A stretch of DNA of 64,000 nucleotides from JBEKCB01 sp052139675. GTDB lineage: Bacteria > Planctomycetota > Brocadiia > CAIUPP01. Under the pieces are notes generated by a model. That model did no database searches. It had not been told where the DNA came from and was given only the letters and a program-made list of their open reading frames with translations. Each line of letters opens with the position of its first letter. The first letter of the stretch is position 1. Both the position numbers and the translations under genes were made by a program. Below are positions 58,743-64,000 of the stretch, piece by piece. Location: assembly GCA_052139675.1 (NCBI GenBank), contig JBKQWE010000130.1, positions 9,697 through 73,696 of the forward strand. Direction: 5' to 3'.

Positions 58743-59952
58743 TAGTTCGGATTTCCGTCAGCGCGTCCATCGCCGCCGCCAGCCGCGCGCGGTCCTGGCG
58801 GTCGGCGGCCTGGAGCGCGGCCTTGACGAGGCGTTCCTGTCGGAGCGTGAAGAGCGCCGCTTCGCCCTGCGCGGGCATCTGCGGATAAGCGGCCGCGACG
58901 ATCCGCTCCTCCATCTCGCCGAGGCCGGCGCCGCTCGCGGCGGATACGACCACGGGCCGGCAGCCGGTTTTCCCCTCGATCAGCCCGGCCGGGACCGCCG
59001 CGGGCAGGTCGCTCTTGTTGAGCACCGGCAGGCGGATCCCTTTACCGCCGCGCGCGAGGATGCGGAGGTCTTCTTCCTGGAGCGGGACGGAGGCGTCGAA
59101 GACCAGCAGGGCGATGTCCGCGCGCCGGAGCGCCTGCGCGCCCCTGCGGACGCCCTCGCGCTCGATCTCGCTTGCGGCCACGCGGAGTCCGGCGGTGTCC
59201 ACCAGCGTGAAGGGCAGCCCGCGCAGCGACAGGCTCTCCTCGATCGTGTCGCGCGTGGTGCCCGGTTCCGGGTGGACCAGCATGCGGTCGAAGCGGAGCA
59301 GGGCGTTCGCCAGAGTGGACTTGCCGACGTTGGGCCGGCCGGCGATGACGAGCCGGGGCGGCCGGACCATGCCGCGCCCGAAAGCGGCGGTCGCGAGGAG
59401 CCGCCGCAGCCGTTCGGTGACCCAGGGCCAGTCCGGCGGCTGCAATTCCGCGCGCCGGAGCAGTTCATCGCGCACCGCCCTGAGCGCGCCTTCGTGCTGG
59501 GCGACCAGCATTTGCGCCGCGCGGAGCGTCAGCGCGTGCGGGATTCGGCGCGCCGCCTCTTCCTGGATTCGGTCCAGCAGCCCGACGCGCCGCTGCCGGG
59601 CGAGGTATTCGTTCTCCCGCGCCGGCCGCGCGCCCTCGGCGGCGAGCGCGCCCATCGTCCGCTGCGAGGCCAGCGCGCCGCCGTGGCAATTGATGACGAA
59701 GACGCCGCGCTCGCCGGCCTGGACGCATTCGAGCAGTACTTCGTCGAGGGGAGCGCCGTCGCGGACGAGGCGCCCGTAGAGCAGGCGGCCCGGCGCCATT
59801 TGCGCGACGCAGACTCCGCGCGGGTTCTGGAACAGGCGGTCGAGGATGGCGGCGGAGTCGGGGCCGGAGAGTTCAATCAGGCTGATGCCGCCTTCGCCGA
59901 CCGGCGTCAGGCGGCAGGCGAGCGTCCGGCGGGTGGAATCGCGCGCGGCCAC
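58726..59952 (-). CDS. MnmE-like GTPase lacking the C-terminal CxGK motif
   Basis: 408 residues. N-terminal tetrahydrofolate-binding-like domain (LTPVGEGGISLIELSGPDSA), helical middle, and a GTPase domain with G1 GRPNVGKST, G2 PGTTRDT, G3 DTAG and G4 NKSD. True MnmE is about 455 residues and ends in C-[ILV]-G-K, the Cys of which takes part in modification of wobble uridine. Here the end reads DALTEIRTTKDEG with no Cys, so the tRNA-modifying activity is doubtful. A normal MnmE would be expected elsewhere in the genome. Start ATG 59952, 2 bp after the secreted-protein gene. Confidence 0.85.
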   Translation of the reverse strand: MAARDSTRRTLACRLTPVGEGGISLIELSGPDSAAILDRLFQNPRGVCVAQMAPGRLLYGRLVRDGAPLDEVLLECVQAGERGVFVINCHGGALASQRTMGALAAEGARPARENEYLARQRRVGLLDRIQEEAARRIPHALTLRAAQMLVAQHEGALRAVRDELLRRAELQPPDWPWVTERLRRLLATAAFGRGMVRPPRLVIAGRPNVGKSTLANALLRFDRMLVHPEPGTTRDTIEESLSLRGLPFTLVDTAGLRVAASEIEREGVRRGAQALRRADIALLVFDASVPLQEEDLRILARGGKGIRLPVLNKSDLPAAVPAGLIEGKTGCRPVVVSAASGAGLGEMEERIVAAAYPQMPAQGEAALFTLRQERLVKAALQAADRQDRARLAAAMDALTEIRTTKDEG

Positions 59953-59954
59953 TT

Positions 59955-60485
59955 TCAGTCGAGGACGAGGTAGTAGGCCATGTTCTCGCGGTGCGGACGG
60001 TACTTGGCCATTTCCTCATCGAACAAAGGCTTCGGAGGGGCCTTCTTGCCGAAGAGCGATTCGTATTCCTGGACGTGCGCGGCGAGGGTCGCCTCGAGCT
60101 TCGTGATGGCCGCGTACGAATCGCTCATCCGCTTGCCGTACGTCTCTTCATACTTGAACTCGGCCAGGCGCCCCAGTTGGTGCTCCAGCCGGGTCACGCG
60201 GCTCTGAAAGTAGGCGGCCTCTTCCGTCTGTCCCTTGCGCTTCGCTTCGTCGAGGAGGGACCTTTCCACGGTGAGCTGTTTCTGCGTCAGCGCCTTGGCC
60301 GCGCGGCACAGGTCCAGGTTATACTGCGCATCCGTCGCGAACCGGTGGTAAAAGCGCAGGACCGCGACCATGTCATTGATGCCGTCGAGGCAATACTTCT
60401 CGGTCAGCGCGGCGTACGACGCGGAGCCGCACGCCAGGACGAGCATGAGAGCGATCAGCAACCAGCGCGTTGTGCGTGAGCGCAT
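59955..60485 (-). CDS. small exported helical protein co-transcribed with the MnmE-like gene
   Basis: 176 residues from ATG 60485 (GGAGGAG 6 nt upstream). A signal peptide (RWLLIALMLVLACGSASYAA) is cleaved near residue 26. The mature part is almost entirely helical and charged (LTQKQLTVERSLLDEAKRKG, RVTRLEHQLGRLAEFKYEET), probably a coiled coil. No known domain. The 2-bp gap to the MnmE-like gene indicates one transcript from the promoter at 60522-60550. Confidence 0.75.
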   Translation of the reverse strand: MRSRTTRWLLIALMLVLACGSASYAALTEKYCLDGINDMVAVLRFYHRFATDAQYNLDLCRAAKALTQKQLTVERSLLDEAKRKGQTEEAAYFQSRVTRLEHQLGRLAEFKYEETYGKRMSDSYAAITKLEATLAAHVQEYESLFGKKAPPKPLFDEEMAKYRPHRENMAYYLVLD

Positions 60486-60521
60486 ATAGGCTCCTCCGGT
60501 CAGGACCGTGCGACTGCACGT

Positions 60522-60550
60522 ATCGTACATGGGCAAGGCCCGCAAGTCAA
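60522..60550 (-). promoter_or_regulatory. promoter of the exported protein/MnmE-like operon
   Basis: Minus strand TTGACT (60550-60545), 17 bp, TACGAT (60527-60522), about 35 nt upstream of the start codon. Confidence 0.6.
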
Positions 60551-60634
60551 GCCCCTTCGCAGGCTCGAAATGCGGAGACTTTTTTCCGGCGGATCAGTAG
60601 AATCGTTCCGGCGCAATGGGAGAAGAGAAGTCGT

Positions 60635-61969
60635 ATGAAACCTCGGATTCTTCTGGTCAATCCGCCGATCTACGATTTCGCCGCGCATGACTTCTGGCTG
60701 CGGCCGTTCGGGCTGCTGCGGGTGGCCGGCTATCTGCGCGGCCGGGCGGAGCTGCGGCTGTTCGATTACCTCGACCCGCTGCACGCGCCGGCGCCGCGCG
60801 GCGCGGAGGATCCGCCGGACCGCTGGGGACGCCGCCGCATCCGCCGCGCGCCGGCCGCGAAGCCCGCCGCCTTCGGCGCGCTCCGGCGGCGCTACCACCG
60901 GTTCGGATTCGCCGGCCGCGAGCGCTTCCGCGAGTGCCTCGCCGCGCAGCCGCCGTTCGACGCCGCGCTCGTCCAGACGGGCATGACTTACTGGTATCCG
61001 GGCGTCGCGGAGGTCATCGAGGACCTTCGGCGAATTTCTCCGGCGACGCGCATCGTCCTCGGCGGCGTCTACGCCACACTCTGTCCGCAGCACGCGCGCG
61101 GCCTCGGCGCTGACCTCGTCATCGCCGGCGCGGAGCTGGACCCGCTGTGGCGCGCGCTCGGTCTAGCGCCGGACCTGAATGCGCCCGCGTTCTGGGAGGC
61201 GTACGAGCGGCTGGAGACCGGCGTCGTGAAGCTGACCGACGGCTGCCCGTTCCGCTGCACGTACTGCGCGGCGTCGCGGCTCTCGCCGCAGTTTGCGCCC
61301 AGGCCGCTCGAGGTCGCCCTGGCGGAGATGGACCTGCTGCGCCGGCTGGGCGCGCGGGACGTGGCGTTCTATGACGACGCGCTGCTCTTCCGCCCGGAGG
61401 AGGCGCTGCTGCCGTTCCTGGAGCGGATGGGCTCGCAGAAAATCCCGATGAATTTCCATACGCCCAACGCGCTGCACGCGCGGCTGCTCACGCGCGATAT
61501 CGCCCGCCTGATGGTGCGCGCGGGCGTTCGGACGTTCTACCTGGGGTTCGAGAGCCTGTCCGATGCGTGGCAACGCGGGACGGACGGGAATTCGGCGGGC
61601 AAGGTCGCGCCCGATGAACTGGCGCGGGCCGTGGCGCATTTGCGCGAGGCGGGCGCCGATCCGCGCGAGGTCACCGCCTACCTGATCCTCGGCCATCCGC
61701 GGGCGGAGGCGCAGGAACTGGAGACCTCGATGCGGTTCGCGCACGGCCTGGGCGTGCGGCTGATGCTGGCGGATTTCTCGCCGATTCCCGGAACGCCGGA
61801 CGGCGAGCTCTGCCGCCGGTGGGTGGACATGGACGAGCCGCTCTGCCACAACAAATCGGCGTTCCCGGCGGCGCTGCTGGGCGAGCGCGAGGTGGACCGG
61901 CTCAAGGAGCTTTGCCGGCGATTGAACCGCCGGCTGCCGGCCGCCAGCCCTGCACGCGGAGTTTCATGA
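60635..61969 (+). CDS. B12-binding-domain-type radical SAM protein
   Basis: 444 residues from ATG 60635. It begins with MKPRILLVNPPIYDF, typical of cobalamin-binding-type radical SAM enzymes (the B12-binding-like region covers about residues 1-180; no DxHxxG motif is obvious). The radical SAM cluster motif CPFRCTYC follows near residue 204, then ERMGSQKIPMNFHTPNALHA and GHPRAEAQELETSMRF. Substrate unknown. A -10-like TAGAAT lies at 60598-60603. The last 68 bp overlap the end of the convergent GT2 gene. Confidence 0.85.
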   Translation: MKPRILLVNPPIYDFAAHDFWLRPFGLLRVAGYLRGRAELRLFDYLDPLHAPAPRGAEDPPDRWGRRRIRRAPAAKPAAFGALRRRYHRFGFAGRERFRECLAAQPPFDAALVQTGMTYWYPGVAEVIEDLRRISPATRIVLGGVYATLCPQHARGLGADLVIAGAELDPLWRALGLAPDLNAPAFWEAYERLETGVVKLTDGCPFRCTYCAASRLSPQFAPRPLEVALAEMDLLRRLGARDVAFYDDALLFRPEEALLPFLERMGSQKIPMNFHTPNALHARLLTRDIARLMVRAGVRTFYLGFESLSDAWQRGTDGNSAGKVAPDELARAVAHLREAGADPREVTAYLILGHPRAEAQELETSMRFAHGLGVRLMLADFSPIPGTPDGELCRRWVDMDEPLCHNKSAFPAALLGEREVDRLKELCRRLNRRLPAASPARGVS

Positions 61970-62642
61970 GCATCCGCAGCGCGCTGAACGATTCGCCGAT
62001 GTTGATCTTCGACTGGCCGGCCCTGCGCTCGGAGAAAACGATCGGGTGCTCCGCCGGCGTCACGCCAAGGATTCGGCAGCGCAGGAGCAGTTCCTCGAGC
62101 ACGGCGTATCCGCGCGCGGTCAGCGTGGCCGGCTGCAATTGCTCGAGCACGTCCCTGCGATAGCATCGGAACCCGCTGGTGCAGTCGCGCAGCTTGACGC
62201 CGAGGAAGAGGCGCGTGAGGAAGTTCGCGCAGGCGCTGTTGACCTTGCGGGAAAAGCTCCAGCCGATGGTGGCGCCGCCGGGGACGTAGCGCGAGCCGTG
62301 CGCCGCGCCGCGCGCCTGGGCGAGCTCGCGCAGCTTCGGCAGCGCTTTCGGGTCGTGCGAGAAATCGCTGTCCATGGTGCAGGCGTAATCGCAGCCCAGC
62401 GCCAGCGCGCGGCTGAGCCCGTCGCGATACGCCGTGCCCAGCCCCAGCTTGCCGGCGCGGTGGAGCACGTTCACGCGCGGGTCGCGTGCCGCCAGCGCAT
62501 CGGCCGCTTCGCCCGTGCCGTCCGGCGAGCCGTCATCCACGATCAGCACGCGCCAGTCCGGCCCGTTCGCGAGCACCGCCGGGACGATCGCCTCGATATT
62601 CGGCCGCTCGTTGTACGTCGGCATCACCACGATGCAGTTCAT
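61902..62642 (-). CDS. GT2 polyprenol-phosphate-mannose synthase-like glycosyltransferase
   Basis: 246 residues. The GT-A fold is clear: VVMPTYNERPNIEAIVPAVL, LIVDDGSPDGTG, MDSDFSHDPKALPKL (the metal-binding Asp-x-Asp), RDCTSGFRCYRR, and the late SKINIGESFSALRM. It is closest to dolichol-phosphate-mannose synthases (DPM1/Ppm1 type), which load a polyprenyl phosphate with a sugar for GT39-type enzymes such as that at 56919-58685. No membrane segments are needed at this length. ATG 62642 with no strong ribosome site. Confidence 0.93.
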   Translation of the reverse strand: MNCIVVMPTYNERPNIEAIVPAVLANGPDWRVLIVDDGSPDGTGEAADALAARDPRVNVLHRAGKLGLGTAYRDGLSRALALGCDYACTMDSDFSHDPKALPKLRELAQARGAAHGSRYVPGGATIGWSFSRKVNSACANFLTRLFLGVKLRDCTSGFRCYRRDVLEQLQPATLTARGYAVLEELLLRCRILGVTPAEHPIVFSERRAGQSKINIGESFSALRMLMKLRVQGWRPAAGGSIAGKAP

Positions 62643-62716
62643 CCTGCCCGCCTTGCAAGTTCAGCCGTTCCCATCGCACGATATATATCCGCGCAACAAA
62701 CGCAGCACCTGTTCTC

Positions 62717-62800
62717 ACCACGAAGTTCACGAAGAACACGAAGGAAGAATTTCAAGGCATTTCAACTCCGTCCTTCGTCCCCTTCGTGTCCTTCTTGGTG
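62717..62800. repeat. CACGAAG-type palindromic repeat
   Basis: Left CACCACGAAGTTCACGAAG (62717-62735) and right CTTCGTGTCCTTCTTGGTG (62782-62800) are imperfect inverted copies. A widespread repeat type (CACCACGAAG...CTTCGTG). It sits between the GT2 gene and the small membrane protein gene, both on the minus strand. Confidence 0.65.
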
Positions 62801-62814
62801 CGACAACAATCCGG

Positions 62815-63225
62815 TCAGCGCTGCGCGTTTTCAGACGCGCTGTCGCCGATCACTCCATCGCTGAACAGCGTTATCTGCGTCATCTCTCCAAACGGCCACG
62901 GCCCGGTGCGGTAAGGCGCCGGCTGCCAGACCACGGGCACGCGCCGCGTCCCGTCCGGCGGCGCTTGCGCCCAGACGAAATTCCTGCCCGACAGAGTATC
63001 CACGAGCATGTCCGGCTGCAGGCCGAGCTCCTCGGCGCCGCGCGGAAAGCGGCCCCGGGTCGCGCGGAACTCGGCGACTTTCCGCCCGATCGAACTCAGG
63101 TTCGTGCGGGTGACCTCCGCCCGCGCCTCGATGATGGATTCTCCCACCACGTCATAGGCGCCGAGGCCGACCGCGATGAGCAGCAGCACGCCGGCGGCGA
63201 CGAACAGAGGTTTGAACCTTGCCAC
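62815..63225 (-). CDS. small membrane-anchored protein, pseudopilin-like
   Basis: 136 residues. One N-terminal hydrophobic segment (FVAAGVLLLIAVGLGAYDVV), then a helix (EVTRTNLSSIGRKVAEFRAT) and short beta-type sequence (GRFPRGAEELGL, WQPAPYRTGPWPFGEM). The layout, hydrophobic helix followed by a GRFP-containing stretch, recalls GspG-like pseudopilins, but no prepilin cleavage motif precedes the helix. ATG 63225 begins 15 bp after the ADP-ribosylglycohydrolase gene. Function unknown. Confidence 0.6.
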   Translation of the reverse strand: MARFKPLFVAAGVLLLIAVGLGAYDVVGESIIEARAEVTRTNLSSIGRKVAEFRATRGRFPRGAEELGLQPDMLVDTLSGRNFVWAQAPPDGTRRVPVVWQPAPYRTGPWPFGEMTQITLFSDGVIGDSASENAQR

Positions 63226-63240
63226 TCCCGCGCCTTTCTA

Positions 63241-64000
63241 TCAGGTGGCCGCCACGCGCTCGGCCTGCCGCGTGAAGCGGGCCGCCAGGTCGCTGATTCG
63301 GAACTTCGGTTTGCCGTTGAGATACGAAAAAACGGTGTTGTGGAAATTTCGATGCCAGTGGCCCGGCACGCCTTTGCGGCCGACGACCGCGCCGACGATG
63401 CTGCCGGCGGTCGCGGCGGTGCAATCGTTGTCATATCCCATCGCGACGGTCTGCCCGATCACCCGCGTCACGTCGGCGCCGCCGATGGAAAGACCCCAGA
63501 TCGTCAGCACGGCGTTGTTGATGGTGTGCACGGGAGGCATTCCCTTGTACCGCCGGTCCGCCGCCTCGCGCGCCTGGCGGTAATCGCGGATGCGCGGCGC
63601 CTTCTTCAGCGCCCAGCGGACCTCGCGCGCGAGGGCGCAACGGCGCGGAATCTCCGTCAGGCCGATCTCCAGCGCCTCGACCGGGTGGTCCGCCGTGAAG
63701 GCCGCCGAAATCGCGGCGGCGAAGAACATCTCGCCATAGATGCCGTTTCGGCGGTGGCTGAGGCAGGCGTCGCGCCAGGCCATCTCGGCGGCTTTCTCCG
63801 GCCAGCCCGGCGCCAAGTAGCCCCAGGGATCGGCGCGGATGTCGGCGCCGATCCATTCGCAGAACGGGTTGTCCTTCTCCGCCGCCCGCTCGGCCGCGAT
63901 TCCGTTCCGGAGATTCGCCAGCGCCGCTTCCTCCGCGGTGCAGGCGTACGGCAGGTGCTTCAGCCACGCCCGGCCGACGTCCGCGATGGTGAAGTCCGGC
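63241..64000 (-). CDS. ADP-ribosylglycohydrolase-family protein, N-terminus beyond window
   Basis: An open frame without a start continues past the right edge; about 252 C-terminal residues are present. ADP-ribosylglycohydrolase (DraG/Tri1-immunity-type) features: the metal-binding block YDNDCTAATAGSIVGAVVG and the preceding INNAVLTIWGLSIGGADVT. Earlier text (EWIGADIRADPWGYLAPGWP, EMFFAAAISAAFTADHPVEA) is also family-like. DraG-type enzymes remove ADP-ribose from Arg, Ser or DNA. It cannot be linked to a transferase partner, because the next genes are outside the window. Confidence 0.85.
   Translation of the reverse strand, partial: PDFTIADVGRAWLKHLPYACTAEEAALANLRNGIAAERAAEKDNPFCEWIGADIRADPWGYLAPGWPEKAAEMAWRDACLSHRRNGIYGEMFFAAAISAAFTADHPVEALEIGLTEIPRRCALAREVRWALKKAPRIRDYRQAREAADRRYKGMPPVHTINNAVLTIWGLSIGGADVTRVIGQTVAMGYDNDCTAATAGSIVGAVVGRKGVPGHWHRNFHNTVFSYLNGKPKFRISDLAARFTRQAERVAAT

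Noticed and set aside
1..64000. CRISPR array, tRNA or rRNA genes
   Set aside because: No regularly spaced direct repeats, cloverleaf with TTCGA-type loop, or rRNA core motifs were seen on either strand. A covariance-model scan would be needed to exclude a tRNA firmly.

Overview
The window is a GC-rich (mid-60s % by eye), gene-dense piece of a bacterial chromosome. Strong Shine-Dalgarno sequences are common and many start codons are TTG or GTG. The gene content suggests an uncultured member of the PVC group (Planctomycetes, Verrucomicrobia, Lentisphaerae) or a neighbouring candidate phylum: tandem DUF6785-type membrane proteins, an enlarged KdpC, an MttB-family protein, several creatininase and aldo/keto-reductase homologues, and PQQ-type propellers. 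The assignment is an inference from gene content; no rRNA, tRNA or phylogenetic marker supports it.

Layout. 1-4.0 kb (-): two tandem DUF6785-type membrane proteins, the first cut by the window edge, separated by a 146-bp palindromic element and driven from a promoter whose +1 region is a perfect 23-bp palindrome. 4.3-10.0 kb (+): operon of a DUF4838 protein, two beta-propellers and a non-pyrrolysine MttB homologue. 10.0-11.9 kb (-): ClC channel with CBS domains. 12.0-17.4 kb (-): kdp potassium ATPase operon with two tiny membrane peptides missing from the ORF calls, and a KdpE-like site. 17.5-26.5 kb (-): a seven-gene cluster (M55 peptidase, secreted beta-helix protein, class II aldolase, uronate-isomerase-like amidohydrolase, creatininase homologue, propeller, second creatininase homologue), which looks like one catabolic unit for a sugar-acid or amide substrate. 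26.6-33.5 kb: a redox group consisting of a DsbD-like/FMN-binding/NapH-like fusion, a membrane-anchored AmmeMemoRadiSam-type radical SAM protein, an ankyrin protein, ApbE flavin transferase and a lipoprotein amidase. 33.6-39.1 kb: zinc-ribbon protein, aldo/keto reductase with two degenerate copies of its 3' end, a nucleotidyltransferase with a truncated HEPN partner, and TPR and C39-like lipoproteins. 39.2-40.1 kb: an AT-richer, isolated TIR/deoxyribosyltransferase-like gene, the best defence-effector candidate. 40.1-45.8 kb (-): Fe-alcohol dehydrogenase, ferritin-like protein, MmsA, Hsp70 and GrpE-like protein. 45.8-50.2 kb (-): two PQQ propellers and an alpha-L-fucosidase. 50.2-56.8 kb (-): nitroreductase, an aldo/keto reductase fused to Fe-S and CBM9-like domains, a LamG protein, a URO-D-family protein and a polysaccharide deacetylase. 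56.9-64 kb: GT39-family glycosyltransferase, MnmE-like GTPase with a small secreted protein, a B12-type radical SAM protein, a dolichol-phosphate-mannose-synthase-like GT2, a small membrane protein and a partial ADP-ribosylglycohydrolase.

Two signals run through the whole window. First, at least five intergenic regions carry a nearly identical promoter (TTGACG, exactly 17 bp, then CAcAAT, CAgAAT or AAgAAT) whose spacer is also partly conserved. Second, several families of palindromic repeats sit at gene boundaries; in four genes they supply the stop codon or the last residues, and in one case a repeat lies between a promoter and its gene.
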